Assembly (NCBI GenBank): GCA_028280305.1
Contig: JANQMC010000030.1
Location: forward strand, 33,451 to 97,450
DNA: 64,000 nt
Reading direction: 5' to 3'
From: Pelagibius sp.
GTDB lineage: Bacteria; Pseudomonadota; Alphaproteobacteria; Kiloniellales; Kiloniellaceae
The position numbers and the translations under genes were made by a program. Below, piece by piece: positions 27,243-36,348 of this stretch (positions within the stretch are counted from its first letter, which is position 1; each line of letters opens with the position of its first letter). A model generated the notes under the pieces. It was given only the letters and a program-made list of their open reading frames with translations. It made no database searches and was not told the DNA's origin.

Positions 27243-27938
27243 TTAGAATGTCTTGATGTAGACCAGGGTTTTCTGGTGCGGGCCAATCTGATACCGGGGC
27301 ATCCAGCCGCCAAATGGCCGGTCATGAATGTGCGGCACAAGGTTGTCGAGTAGCACTTGGCGTCCCGGTCCGTAGTCCACCCCCAGCATCATATGCGCCT
27401 CGCCGGATAAGAGAATACCGGCCACCAGGTGCAGGTTCTGAAGCGGCCATCCCCGGGTATAGAGAACATAGCCTTTGAGCAGCGCGTAGTCCTCGCAGTC
27501 ACCCCCCTCTTTCAGGGTCTCCAGGGGACCATACCAGCGATCCCGCCCCCCGCCGTGCCGCCAGTCGGAGAGATAGCGAACGTCGCTGTTGACCATTCGA
27601 TTGACGGCAGCCACCAACCGCTCGTCATGCGTCTGCGGCAAGCCGGAGAGTTCGCGGCGCCAGCGGACCAGGACCGGGTGATCGGAAGTGTGCAGAGTTG
27701 GGGTTTCGCGCTGGAGGATTTCCATCCATTGCTGCAACCGGGCCTCTATCTTGGGCTCGGACCGCTGCAGGGCAAGAAAGGTATGGTGATGCCGTGTTGA
27801 ATGATGGAAGGGGCTGATCGAGGGATGCCTGTGCCGGCCCGGCGGAGCGACGGCCGGCCGTGCTGTAAATGGGACAACGGCGCTGGCGGCCAGGACGGCA
27901 GCCGGCAAGGAAAGCACCTGGCGGCGGGTGAAGCGCAC
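27243..27938 (-). CDS. LapG-like transglutaminase-type cysteine protease (BTLCP)
   Basis: 231 residues. The N-terminus MRFTRRQVLSLPAAVLAA resembles a twin-arginine signal. The catalytic triad of the BTLCP family is readable: C148 (EGGDCEDYAL), H182 (GEAHMML) and D198 (LLDNL). Well-studied members (LapG) are periplasmic, Ca-dependent and clip large surface adhesins. No LapD-like receptor or adhesin gene is in the window. Unusual is a His-rich stretch at ~35-52 (eight His in about 18 residues) between the signal and the domain. Family match is firm; the target is unknown. Confidence 0.88.
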   Translation of the reverse strand: MRFTRRQVLSLPAAVLAASAVVPFTARPAVAPPGRHRHPSISPFHHSTRHHHTFLALQRSEPKIEARLQQWMEILQRETPTLHTSDHPVLVRWRRELSGLPQTHDERLVAAVNRMVNSDVRYLSDWRHGGGRDRWYGPLETLKEGGDCEDYALLKGYVLYTRGWPLQNLHLVAGILLSGEAHMMLGVDYGPGRQVLLDNLVPHIHDRPFGGWMPRYQIGPHQKTLVYIKTF

Positions 27939-28290
27939 TCCCCACTCCCTCCCCGACCGGCCGACCCCCCATCAGCGATACTCGCCCGGTCAGAGACTGA
28001 AAAGACCGGCAATCCCGGTCCCTTATTCACTTAGACGAATCAGGCCCAAGGTCAAATGCGCCAGATGACAGGGCACCTCTGACAGGCTGCCGCGTCAAGC
28101 TGATCAATTCCCGCGGCGGTGCAGGGTGTTATTGGCAGGAAAAGGGGGTTGAGCCGTGTGATTCCGGCGAATTTCCGCCGCTGAGCCATGCCCGGCACAC
28201 ATGCCCCCTGCCGGACCTGCCGGTTTGCGCCTTTTTCCCACAGTCCTTAGACTCCTCCCAGCCGCACACTGAACCAAGAACCGCCAGCCC
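27939..28290. other. 352-nt gap without a gene
   Basis: Between divergent protease and MFS genes. I see no conserved repeat, terminator or gene here. It must hold the promoters of both neighbours, but no convincing -35/-10 pair was identified. Confidence 0.4.
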
Positions 28291-29517
28291 ATGACCGCTT
28301 CCTCTCCGGCCCAAGATCCCCTGCCGTTCTGGCGCGCGACCCTTTTCATCATTGCCGCCGGCTGCCTGCTGGCGCTGCTTTCCTTCGGTATCCGCGCAAG
28401 CTTCGGCCTGTTCCTGGAGCCGATGTCGAGCGAGTTCGGCTGGGGGCGCGAAGTCTTTGCCATCGCCATCGCCCTGCAGAACCTGCTCTGGGGCCTGGCG
28501 CAGCCGGTTGCCGGCGCCTTTGCCGACCGCTACGGATCCGGCCGGGTACTGACCATCGGCGCGGTAATCTATGCCGCCGGGCTGTTCATCATGGCCAACG
28601 CCTCGACACCCGGCCTGCTGGTTCTCTCCGCCGGCGTGCTGGTGGGGCTCGGCGTCGCCGGCGCCTCCTTCGCCATCGTGCTGGCGGCCTTCACGCGGCT
28701 GGTGTCGGAGGACAAGCGCTCCTGGGCCCTGGGCATCGGCACCGCGGCCGGCTCCGCCGGCCAGTTCCTCATGGTACCGCTCGGCCAAAGCTTCCTCAGC
28801 GCCTACGGCTGGTCCATGGCGCTCACCATCTTCGGCTTCATCGCGCTCTGCATGGTGCCCTGCGCCGCCGCCCTGACCGGGCGTTCCAACAAGACATCGC
28901 AGTTTCACCAGTCCGTCGGCGCCGCGCTCAGCGAAGCCTTCCGCCATCCCAGCTACAATCTGCTGGTCGCCGGCTTTTTCGTCTGCGGCTTCCACGTCGC
29001 TTTCATCCAGGTTCACCTGCCGGCCTATATCACCGACATGGGCCTGAATGCCGGGCTTGCGGCCTGGGCGCTGGCCCTGGTCGGCGGCGGCAACATCATC
29101 GGCGCCTATACGTCAGGCGTTCTGGGCGGGCGCTATAGCAAGAAGTACCTGCTCTCCGGGCTCTACCTCGCCCGCGCCGTGGTGATCACGCTCTTCATCA
29201 CCCTGCCGATCAGCGAGTTCAGCGTGCTTGCCTTCTCGCTGGCCATCGGCCTGCTCTGGCTCTCCACGGTGCCCTTGACCTCCGGCCTGGTGGCCCAGTT
29301 CTTCGGCACCCAGCACATGGCCATGCTGTTCGGCATCGTCTTCTTCAGCCACCAGATCGGCGCTTTCCTGGGTGTCTGGATGGGTGGCTACTTCTTCGAC
29401 GTCACCGGCTCCTACGACCTCGTCTGGTGGGTCAGCGTCGCTCTGGGCATCTTCGCGGCGGCGGTTCACTGGCCAATCCGCGAGCAGAGTGTGGTCCGCC
29501 CGGCGGCAAGCGGCTGA
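28291..29517 (+). CDS. MFS transporter
   Basis: 408 residues with 12 predicted membrane helices. The loop 2-3 motif appears as AGAFADRYGSGRVLT (~75-89). Overall character (RASFGLFLEP early, YTSGVLGGRYSKKYLL in the second half) resembles the monocarboxylate/oxalate-formate antiporter-like branch, so a small organic acid is possible; the substrate cannot be read from sequence. A short membrane-anchored protein follows after 12 nt. Confidence 0.88.
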   Translation: MTASSPAQDPLPFWRATLFIIAAGCLLALLSFGIRASFGLFLEPMSSEFGWGREVFAIAIALQNLLWGLAQPVAGAFADRYGSGRVLTIGAVIYAAGLFIMANASTPGLLVLSAGVLVGLGVAGASFAIVLAAFTRLVSEDKRSWALGIGTAAGSAGQFLMVPLGQSFLSAYGWSMALTIFGFIALCMVPCAAALTGRSNKTSQFHQSVGAALSEAFRHPSYNLLVAGFFVCGFHVAFIQVHLPAYITDMGLNAGLAAWALALVGGGNIIGAYTSGVLGGRYSKKYLLSGLYLARAVVITLFITLPISEFSVLAFSLAIGLLWLSTVPLTSGLVAQFFGTQHMAMLFGIVFFSHQIGAFLGVWMGGYFFDVTGSYDLVWWVSVALGIFAAAVHWPIREQSVVRPAASG

Positions 29518-29529
29518 CCGGCCTTGGCC

Positions 29530-29913
29530 ATGGCGGAGAACACCCATGGCATTGCACTAAAGGTGCTGGCGCTATTCCTCGGCCTCTGGTTGGCCGCCAT
29601 GGCCATCGCCCTGCCCCAGGCCGCGCTCGAAGACGACGAAAGCGGGATGGTGCTGGCGGTCTTTCCCTGGAATCTGCCGGCGGACGGCAATCTTCTGCGC
29701 ATCGCCGCCGCCGAGGGCAGACCCATCCGCAGCCTGCTCGGCGGGCGGCTCTGGCTCGCCCAATCCGATCAACCCGGTTTCGTGGAGAACCTGAAAGCAG
29801 CGGGCGCCTGGGCGGCCTTCACTCCGGAGATCCTGATCGGCCTGCCCCAGGGCGGCTGCTTCTACATCTCCGTCCATCCGCCGGGGCCGCCGCGCCCGCA
29901 TCCGCCGATTTGA
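29530..29913 (+). CDS. Small membrane-anchored protein, unknown
   Basis: 127 residues from the ATG at 29530; a TTG two codons earlier is possible. One hydrophobic segment (~8-32) acts as signal anchor. The remainder, ~35-110, is a compact domain (FPWNLPADGNLLRIAAAEGRPI..., WAAFTPEILI) ending in a Pro-rich tail. No family recognised. Probably co-transcribed with the MFS gene, whose stop is 12 nt upstream; a partner role is possible but unproven. Confidence 0.65.
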   Translation: MAENTHGIALKVLALFLGLWLAAMAIALPQAALEDDESGMVLAVFPWNLPADGNLLRIAAAEGRPIRSLLGGRLWLAQSDQPGFVENLKAAGAWAAFTPEILIGLPQGGCFYISVHPPGPPRPHPPI

Positions 29914-29977
29914 ACTTTCTGGGGATAAGCAACGACTACCAGGGAGCAGACCAGCTCAATCGTCGGAGTACTATCCT

Positions 29978-30604
29978 ATGTTCGCAAAGCTTTCCCTGGC
30001 GTCCGCTACGGCCGCCCTCGCCTTCATTGCCGCCGCCCCTGACTTCGCCAAGGCACCGTCTCTTATGAAGGAAGCTCAAGCCGAATCGGCCGCCTATCGC
30101 TATGGACACAGCATCGTTCAGGTTCCGGTCCAAACGGCGCAGCGTCAGAAGTTCGAGAAAGCGCCACACAGACGGGCGCCAATCAAACGGGCGCCGACAG
30201 TCCCGACCAGGCCGTCAAACAACCTGGCCAGCCCCTTCATCGACCTGGTGGGCGAGTACTTCAATCCGCAGATCCAGGAAGGCATGGAGGGCAGCCACTA
30301 CTGCTCCAATGAATCGAGCCCGCAGCAGCGCTCCAGGTATGTTCAGATCATTGTCCGCAACAAGGGCACCAACGTCGCCGCGCCGGTCCACGTCTCATTC
30401 ACCTTCGCCACCGGCCAGTTCCTGACTCATACCATCCCGCTGATACAAGCCGGCGACGCAAAAGGATCCGCGGTCGCCATCCCCGATCAGGCCTGGAAGA
30501 ACGGCAAGGCCCAGTTCCACATCAGTATCGACCACACGAATCAGGTCAACGAGACCAACGAAAGCAACAACGCCTACTACAGCTTTTGCGCGGAGCCCAA
30601 CTGA
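29978..30604 (+). CDS. Exported CARDB-like domain protein
   Basis: 208 residues. A signal peptide (to ~25, DFAKA) and a basic Pro/Arg linker (~50-80) precede a single CARDB-type beta-sandwich (~88-205): IDLVGEYFNPQ, YVQIIVRNKGTNVAAPVHVSF, and VNETNESNNAYYSF near the end, the NE-N-ESNN motif of the family. Two cysteines (SHYCSN, YSFCAE) may be paired. CARDB domains are adhesion-like extracellular modules. The partner is unknown. Confidence 0.8.
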   Translation: MFAKLSLASATAALAFIAAAPDFAKAPSLMKEAQAESAAYRYGHSIVQVPVQTAQRQKFEKAPHRRAPIKRAPTVPTRPSNNLASPFIDLVGEYFNPQIQEGMEGSHYCSNESSPQQRSRYVQIIVRNKGTNVAAPVHVSFTFATGQFLTHTIPLIQAGDAKGSAVAIPDQAWKNGKAQFHISIDHTNQVNETNESNNAYYSFCAEPN

Positions 30605-30636
30605 ACCGAAGGGCCTTCGACCGCCAGCCGAAAGAG

Positions 30637-30671
30637 CCGCCGGGACCGCCTGTCCCGGCGGTTTGCCTTTC
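30637..30671 (+). terminator. Terminator after CARDB gene
   Basis: CCGCCGGGA (30637-30645) and TCCCGGCGG (30653-30661) form a 9-bp perfect stem, with TTTGCCTTTC after it. It sits between convergent genes. Confidence 0.7.
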
Positions 30672-30673
30672 GC

Positions 30674-31048
30674 TCACCCGGCGCGCTCAACCGTCACCGC
30701 ATCCCCAGCGCGCACACCGGCCAGCCTCCGCACGTCGTCCAAGGCATCGGCCCAGATGTTGGTGGGTGAGGCCAGACGGATTTCATTGCCCTGGGAGATC
30801 GGCGTCGGACCGAAGCCGATGGCGATGGCATCGCCGTCGGTCCAGAAGGCGATCTCCCCAGCCTCGACCACCGCTTTGGCATCGGCCTCCCGCGCGACAC
30901 TGACGGGAGTGTCGAAGTAAACCTCCTCGCCCCAGGTCCGTGCCGTGGACTGTATCGGCAGGGCCGCCAGGATCGCCGCCGCCGTCGGCGTATCACGGGT
31001 CTCGACCTCCAGAGAAACCGAACCGGCCGCGATCTTAACCTTCGCCAT
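30674..31048 (-). CDS. Cyclophilin-like fold protein (TM1367 type)
   Basis: 124 residues. [11 protein letters not shown], then [21 protein letters not shown] and [15 protein letters not shown] are the signature blocks of the TM1367/DUF369 family, which has a cyclophilin-like beta barrel but lacks the isomerase residues. Function unknown in the family. Stand-alone minus-strand gene next to rpsD, from which it is separated by a terminator. Confidence 0.82.
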   Translation of the reverse strand: MAKVKIAAGSVSLEVETRDTPTAAAILAALPIQSTARTWGEEVYFDTPVSVAREADAKAVVEAGEIAFWTDGDAIAIGFGPTPISQGNEIRLASPTNIWADALDDVRRLAGVRAGDAVTVERAG

Positions 31049-31066
31049 CTATCCACCCTTCCAACA

Positions 31067-31099
31067 GAAAAAGCCGCCCAGCAGACTGCTGAGCGGCTT
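31067..31099 (-). terminator. Terminator of rpsD
   Basis: AAGCCGCCCAGCAG (31071-31084) pairs with CTGCTGAGCGGCTT (31086-31099) with one mismatch. In minus orientation a T-run (31067-31072) follows. It lies 50 nt past the rpsD stop. Confidence 0.88.
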
Positions 31100-31148
31100 T
31101 GTCCTTGGCAACCCCCGGCTTTAACCTCGAGGGCTGCGTCTCCCAGAG

Positions 31149-31763
31149 TTAGCGCGAGTAGAACTCAATGACCAAGTTCGGTTCCATGGAAACCGGATAA
31201 GGCACGTCGGCCAGCTTGGGCGCGCGCACGAAGGTCGCCTTCATCTGGTTGTGGTCGACCTCGATGTAGTCCGGCAGGTCGCGCTCGACCGATTCGACGC
31301 CCTGCAGCACCAGCGGCAGTTCGCGGCTCTTGGACTTCACCTGCACCACATCGCCATCCTTCACGTTGTAGGAGGGGATGTTGACCCGCTTGCCGTTCAC
31401 CGTGATGTGGCCGTGGTTGACGAACTGGCGGGCGGCGAAGACCGTCGGCACGAATTTCGAGCGGTAGATCACCGCATCCAGGCGGCGCTCCAGCAGGCCG
31501 ACCAGGTTCTCGCCCGTGTCGCCGCGGCGCCGTGAGGCCTCTTGATAGTAGCGGCGGAACTGCTTCTCGCCGATGTTGCCGTAGTAGCCCTTGAGCTTCT
31601 GCTTGGCCGCCAGCTGAATGCCGAAATCGGTCGGCTTGCGGCGGCGCTGGCCGTGCTGGCCGGGGCCATATTCGCGATTGTTGACGGGGCTCTTGGGGCG
31701 GCCCCAGAGATTGACCCCGAGGCGGCGGTTGATCTTGTACTTCGAAGCAATGCGCTTGGACAT
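31149..31763 (-). CDS. rpsD: 30S ribosomal protein S4
   Basis: 204 residues. Primary 16S rRNA-binding protein that nucleates 30S assembly. The S4 RNA-binding domain (~93-155: [22 protein letters not shown], then [14 protein letters not shown]) and the C-terminal IEFYSR end are typical. Stand-alone, as usual in alphaproteobacteria. The 212 nt upstream (31764-31975) include a CAAGA...TCTTG dyad near 31833-31868, but no known S4 leader was recognised. Confidence 0.98.
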   Translation of the reverse strand: MSKRIASKYKINRRLGVNLWGRPKSPVNNREYGPGQHGQRRRKPTDFGIQLAAKQKLKGYYGNIGEKQFRRYYQEASRRRGDTGENLVGLLERRLDAVIYRSKFVPTVFAARQFVNHGHITVNGKRVNIPSYNVKDGDVVQVKSKSRELPLVLQGVESVERDLPDYIEVDHNQMKATFVRAPKLADVPYPVSMEPNLVIEFYSR

Positions 31764-31975
31764 GGCCGAGCGGCTCCTTTCCTTAATTGATGCCGTCTCC
31801 CTTGGAGACCGGCGCTTGTTGTTCCGGTAGTTTCAAGATCGGCAAAAATCGCCTAAGTAGTAGTCTTGAACGGGGTTGAGGTCTTTGCCTGCCCGCATTC
31901 CCGGAAAGAAGCGCGGACTATACGGAGCGCCGCCGAAATGTCAAACCTTCAGGATCGCAGAATTCCGGACCCTTT

Positions 31976-32917
31976 ATGACCCTCTCCTCTCCCCCTGTTA
32001 ACAGCCCAAAAAGCGCGGAAAACAGCCAGAATTCAGGCCCGGGAGCAGACCCGGCGTCGCGCGCCAGGGGTCTGGTGCTGACCACCCTGGGGGTGCTGAT
32101 CCTGACCCCGGACACCCTGCTGATCCGCCTGGTGGACCTTGATCCCTTCACCTTGATGGTCTGGCGCGGGCTGCTGCAGGCGTTGGGAACCACCGCCATC
32201 CTGTTCATCCTCTACCGGAGCCGCACCTGGGAGAGCTTTCGCGCCATCGGCCGCCGCGGTCTCTTTGCCGCCGTGGCCTTCACCGGCAGCACCTTCTTTT
32301 TCGTGCTGGCGCTGCACGCCACCTCGGTCGCCAACACCCTTGTCATCATTGCCGCCGCGCCGCTCTGCGCCGCCTTGATGAGCCGGATCTTCCTGGGCGA
32401 GAGCATCGCCGGGCGCACCTGGGCGGCCATCTTCGGCGCCCTGGCGGGGATCGCCATCCTGGCCTGGAACGACCTGGGCGCCGGCCAGTTCTGGGGCAAC
32501 CTCTTTGCCCTGGCCGGCGCCTTCTGCCTGGCCGGGAACTTCACCATCCTGCGCCATTCCAAGGCGGTGAACATGATCCCCTCCATGGCCATCGGCGGTG
32601 TCATGGTGGCCCTGCTGGCCTTGCCCTTTGCCGATTTTGCGGCCCTGGTCCCGCCCGGCCCGCGCCTTGGCTATCTGCTGATCATGGGCCTTGTGGTTCT
32701 GCCGGCTTCCTTTGCCCTCATCGCCCTCGGGCCGCGCAGCCTGCCGGCCGCGGAGGTGGCGTTGATCCTGCTGCTGGAAACCGTGCTGGGTCCCTTGTGG
32801 GTCTGGCTGGTGATCGAAGAATACCCCGGCAACTGGTCGCTGATCGGCGGCGCCATCGTGGTGACGACCCTGGTCGCACACGCCCTCACCGCCAACGGCA
32901 AAGCCCGTTCACCATGA
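31976..32917 (+). CDS. EamA/DMT family transporter
   Basis: 313 residues, with a polar N-terminal tail (1-30) and ten membrane helices arranged as two EamA halves (~33-165 and ~173-305). The helix-end signatures LGESIAGRTWAAIFGALAGI and LLLETVLGPLWVWLV are the conserved EamA positions. The substrate is unknown; relatives export amino acids or metabolites. Its stop overlaps the arfB start (ATGA). Confidence 0.88.
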   Translation: MTLSSPPVNSPKSAENSQNSGPGADPASRARGLVLTTLGVLILTPDTLLIRLVDLDPFTLMVWRGLLQALGTTAILFILYRSRTWESFRAIGRRGLFAAVAFTGSTFFFVLALHATSVANTLVIIAAAPLCAALMSRIFLGESIAGRTWAAIFGALAGIAILAWNDLGAGQFWGNLFALAGAFCLAGNFTILRHSKAVNMIPSMAIGGVMVALLALPFADFAALVPPGPRLGYLLIMGLVVLPASFALIALGPRSLPAAEVALILLLETVLGPLWVWLVIEEYPGNWSLIGGAIVVTTLVAHALTANGKARSP

Positions 32918-33336
32918 TCGAAGTCACCGAGCGGATCAGCCTGGACCCGGAGGAAATCGAGGAAACCTTCGTGCGCGCCTCCGGCCCCGGTGGCCAGAAC
33001 GTCAACAAGGTCTCCACCGCCGTTCAACTGCGCTTCGATATCCGGCACTCGCCCTCCCTGCCGGAAGCGGTGCGCCAGCGGGCCGAGCGGCTGGCCGGAA
33101 AGCGTCTCACCAAGGACGGCGTGCTGGTGTTGACCGCCGCCCGCTTCCGCAGTCAAGAGCGCAACCGCGAAGACGCCATTGCCCGCCTTGTCACTCTGCT
33201 GCAGGAGGCTGCAGAGCGCCCAGAGCCGCGCCGCCCTACCCGGCCGACACTCGCCGCCAAACGCCGCAGGGTCGATGCCAAGACCCAGCGCGGCAGCATC
33301 AAGAAACTGCGGCAGCGCCCGCCGCGCGACGACTGA
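32914..33336 (+). CDS. arfB: Ribosome rescue peptidyl-tRNA hydrolase ArfB
   Basis: 140 residues from the ATG at 32914, overlapping the preceding stop. The catalytic GGQ is at 26-28 in SGPGGQNVNKVST. The C-terminal tail is strongly basic (KRRRVDAKTQRGSIKKLRQR), the segment that enters the mRNA channel of stalled ribosomes. It releases peptides from non-stop ribosomes without a stop codon. The longer open frame upstream is not coding. Confidence 0.94.
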   Translation: MIEVTERISLDPEEIEETFVRASGPGGQNVNKVSTAVQLRFDIRHSPSLPEAVRQRAERLAGKRLTKDGVLVLTAARFRSQERNREDAIARLVTLLQEAAERPEPRRPTRPTLAAKRRRVDAKTQRGSIKKLRQRPPRDD

Positions 33337-33399
33337 CGCCCTTGCCGCCCTGCCGGCGGTGACTAGGTCTTACCTTGTAACGCCGTCCCGGGAGACCTT

Positions 33400-33966
33400 A
33401 TGCGCGCCGTCCTCTTCGCCGTCTTCGTGGTTCTGTTCAATCCCATCGCGGAAGCGCTGGCCGCAGACACTGCGATTCTGCAGCGCCTCAACGAGCCGCG
33501 CACCCATGCGATCATGCGCCATGCCCTGGCGCCGGGAACCGGCGATCCGGCGAACTTCACTCTGGGAGACTGCACAACCCAACGCAACCTGAGTGACCGC
33601 GGGCGGGATCAGGCCCGGGCCATCGGCGGCGCCATCCGAACTGCCGGTGTATCGGTCGACCGGGTGCTCACCAGCCAGTGGTGCCGCTGCGCCGAAACCG
33701 CCCGCCTGCTCGACCTTGGAACGGTGACGGCGGAACCGGCCGTGAATTCCTTCTTCGCCGACCGCAGCACCGCTGAGAGCCAGACAGCGGCCGCCCGCGA
33801 CCTCCTGGCCGCCATGCCGGAAGACCAAACGGCAATCCTGGTCACCCATCAGGTGAACATCACCGCCCTGATCGATGTCTTCCCGCAGTCGGGAGAGGTC
33901 TTCGTTCTGAAGGTTGCCGAGGACGGCAGGATCGACGTCCTCGGCTCTTTCCTGCTCACCGAGTAA
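33400..33966 (+). CDS. Exported histidine phosphatase family protein
   Basis: 188 residues with a signal peptide (to ~22, AEALAAD). The catalytic RH is at R40-H41 (IMRHALAPG), and the second His is H150 (LVTHQVNI). Cysteines C57, C95 and C97 may form disulfides. It is a phosphoglycerate-mutase-like phosphatase acting outside the cytoplasm; substrate unknown. The convergent SDR gene ends 6 nt later. Confidence 0.85.
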   Translation: MRAVLFAVFVVLFNPIAEALAADTAILQRLNEPRTHAIMRHALAPGTGDPANFTLGDCTTQRNLSDRGRDQARAIGGAIRTAGVSVDRVLTSQWCRCAETARLLDLGTVTAEPAVNSFFADRSTAESQTAAARDLLAAMPEDQTAILVTHQVNITALIDVFPQSGEVFVLKVAEDGRIDVLGSFLLTE

Positions 33967-33972
33967 CCGATT

Positions 33973-34713
33973 CTAGCCGCGCCCGATGAAGGGCATGTTG
34001 GTGGCCATGATGGTCATGAACTGCACGTTGGCCTCCAGCGGCAGGCCGGCCATATGGACCACGGCATCGGCGACGTGGGCCACATCCATCACCGGTTCCG
34101 GCTTCATGCTGCCGTCGGCCTGCGGGACGCCCGCCGACATCGCCTCGGTCATCAAGGAGGCGGCGTTGCCGATGTCGATCTGGCCGCAGGCGATGTTGAA
34201 GGGCCGCCCGTCCAGGGAGATGCTGCGCGTCAGCCCGGTAATGGCGTGCTTGGAAGAGGTATAGGGCGCAGAGCCCGGGCGCGGAACATGGGCCGAAATC
34301 GAACCGTTGTTGATGATCCGCCCGCCCTGCGGCGACTGGCGCTGCATCAGCTTGAAGGCGCCGTGGGCGCAGAGAAAAGCGCCGTTCAGATTGACGCCGA
34401 TGACCTGCAGCCACTGATCGGGCGTCAGGTCGCCGAAGCTGGTCGCCGGGACGTTGGTGCCGGCATTGTTGAAGACCACGTCGAGATGACCGAGTTCACT
34501 TTCCACCTTGGCGTAGAGCGCCTCGACAGCCGCCGGGTCCGTGACATCGCAGGGCATGACGGCCATGCCGCCGCCACCGGCGGCATCGGTTTCCTTCAAC
34601 GCCTCCTCGCGCCGTCCGACAAGCGCCACCTTGAAGCCCGCCTTGTGCAGCGCCAAAGCGCTCGCACGGCCGATCCCCGATCCCGCACCCGTCACCAAAG
34701 CCGTCTTAGCCAT
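33973..34713 (-). CDS. Short-chain dehydrogenase/reductase
   Basis: 246 residues from the ATG at 34713, preceded by a GGAGGAAGAGG site. The NAD(P)-binding TGAGSGIG (8-15), NNAG and the Ser-Tyr-Lys active site ([21 protein letters not shown]) are all present. R37 or R38 after the second strand (VGRREE) suggests NADP preference; this is tentative. Substrate unknown. Confidence 0.92.
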   Translation of the reverse strand: MAKTALVTGAGSGIGRASALALHKAGFKVALVGRREEALKETDAAGGGGMAVMPCDVTDPAAVEALYAKVESELGHLDVVFNNAGTNVPATSFGDLTPDQWLQVIGVNLNGAFLCAHGAFKLMQRQSPQGGRIINNGSISAHVPRPGSAPYTSSKHAITGLTRSISLDGRPFNIACGQIDIGNAASLMTEAMSAGVPQADGSMKPEPVMDVAHVADAVVHMAGLPLEANVQFMTIMATNMPFIGRG

Positions 34714-34805
34714 CGCCTCTTCCTCCAACAGATTTTCTTGATTGATGACGGATCGCGAACCTGAGCACGGCAAACCCGACAAGAGCGCCGGAGTTTAGTA
34801 CAGAG

Positions 34806-35576
34806 TCAGCGATCCTGGCCAGACTTGCCTCTGAGAGCCGAGATGATGCCGTGCAGCGTGTTCACTTCACCCTCAGTCGGCGCGATGCGATGAAAGAGGT
34901 TGCGCAGGTTGCGCACCATGGTCGGGCGCTTTTCCGGCGGGTAGAGAAAGCCGGTTTCGTCCAGCGCCGCCTCCAGGCGGGTGAAGAAGTTGATCAGCTC
35001 CGCCTTGCTGGCCGTCTCTCCGACACCCAGTTCCAGCCTGCGCGCTTCGGTGTCGTCGGCCGCCATGAACCAGGCATGGCCGACAAGGAGAACCGCCTGC
35101 GCCAGATTTAGCGAAGAGAAAGCCGGATTGAGCGGCACCGACAAGACGGCATCGGCAAGCGCGATGTCGTCGTTCACGAGGCCTGAGCGTTCGGGCCCGA
35201 ACAGCAGCCCGGTACGTTCCCCCTTCGCAGCCGCCGCGCGCAGTTCCGTTGCCGCCTGTCCCGGGGTTACGACCGGCTTCACCATGCCCCGCGGCCGGGC
35301 CGTGGTGGCATAGACCCTTTGCAGATCGGCCAGCGCCGCCTCTGTGGTGTCGAATAACCGCGCGCCCTCGATCACCTCCAGGGCGCCGGAGGCCGCCGCG
35401 CCGGCTTTTTCGCTGGGCCAGCCGTCACGCGGCCGCACGAGGCGCAACTCGGTCAGACCGCAATTCAGCATCGCCCGTGCGACCATGCCGATGTTCTCGC
35501 CCAACTGCGGGTCGACCAGGATGATTGCCGGCCCGCCGTCTTTCACGGGTTCTTGGGTGCGGTCTGTCCCCGCCAT
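34806..35576 (-). CDS. trmJ: tRNA (cytidine/uridine-2'-O-)-methyltransferase TrmJ
   Basis: 256 residues. SPOUT fold with the three motifs: IILVDPQLGENIGMVARAM at the start, LLFGPERSGL (~123-132) and VPLNPAFSSLNLAQAV (~146-161). TrmJ methylates position 32 of several tRNAs. The C-terminal extension (~195-256) is typical of TrmJ and not of shorter TrmL. Confidence 0.9.
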   Translation of the reverse strand: MAGTDRTQEPVKDGGPAIILVDPQLGENIGMVARAMLNCGLTELRLVRPRDGWPSEKAGAAASGALEVIEGARLFDTTEAALADLQRVYATTARPRGMVKPVVTPGQAATELRAAAAKGERTGLLFGPERSGLVNDDIALADAVLSVPLNPAFSSLNLAQAVLLVGHAWFMAADDTEARRLELGVGETASKAELINFFTRLEAALDETGFLYPPEKRPTMVRNLRNLFHRIAPTEGEVNTLHGIISALRGKSGQDR

Positions 35577-35592
35577 GACTCTCCGGATCCGC

Positions 35593-36348
35593 CTATTCGG
35601 CCAAGAGGCTTTTGGCGCGCAGGTTCACTTCTTCGATGCTCATACCGACCGTCAGCGCATCGTTGAAGAAAAGCCTGAAGACGGCCTGGCCGAGCGGCGT
35701 CAGGCTTGGCCCCAACGCTTCGTCGTTGCCGACCAGCCCGGTCAGTTCCGGCCCCAGGGTCACCCCACCCAGTGCCCAGACCGTCGCGAGGATGAAGGAG
35801 GCTTCGCGGGCCAGGGGCGGCTCGTCGTCGGCCAGCAAGACGATGCTGCGGCGCCCCGGCAGCTCGGCGAAGGAAAACATGAACGGCAGGGTGCCGAGTT
35901 CGAAACGCGCCAACATGCCCAGATCGAACTTTTCCGCAAAAGCGATCTGCGCCAGGTCCGGGCGCGAACCGATGGCAATCACCAGATCCGCTTCCGGGGC
36001 CATGCCCGCGGCGTCCTGCTCCGGCGCGGGCGAGGCGCCGGTTTCGATCAATGAAACTGGCTGGCCCGTCGCTTCCGAGAAGATCGCCATGACCCGCTCA
36101 AGCGAAGACGTCAGGCTCGCGGCATCCTCCGCCAGCAAGGCGATCTGCAGCCCGCCGCTGCGCCGCCAGAAAGCGTCCGCCGGCAGCCCAAAGAGCTGCG
36201 CGCGCATCTCGCCGCGGTCCACCAGTCTCACAAAGGCACTGTGTACGGTCTCGGCATCGACCGCCTCTGAACCACTACTGTCCTGGGCAAGGCTGGAGAG
36301 CGGTAGCAAACAAGCCATCGCCATCACCCATGCGAGAACAAGCCTCAT
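35593..36348 (-). CDS. Exported DUF2927-like protein
   Basis: 251 residues with a signal peptide (to ~22, SSLAQ). An F-WRRSG-L-IAL segment, a central IAIGSRPDLAQIAF block and an end with GNDEALGPSLTPLGQAVFRL, then GMSIEEV, have the layout of DUF2927 proteins (LT...RLLYDPRLRPGM type); the match is by layout rather than a strong motif. Its ATG overlaps the stop of cimA (ATGA), so it is translated from the same message, which is odd for an exported protein after an amino-acid biosynthesis gene. Confidence 0.6.
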   Translation of the reverse strand: MRLVLAWVMAMACLLPLSSLAQDSSGSEAVDAETVHSAFVRLVDRGEMRAQLFGLPADAFWRRSGGLQIALLAEDAASLTSSLERVMAIFSEATGQPVSLIETGASPAPEQDAAGMAPEADLVIAIGSRPDLAQIAFAEKFDLGMLARFELGTLPFMFSFAELPGRRSIVLLADDEPPLAREASFILATVWALGGVTLGPELTGLVGNDEALGPSLTPLGQAVFRLFFNDALTVGMSIEEVNLRAKSLLAE

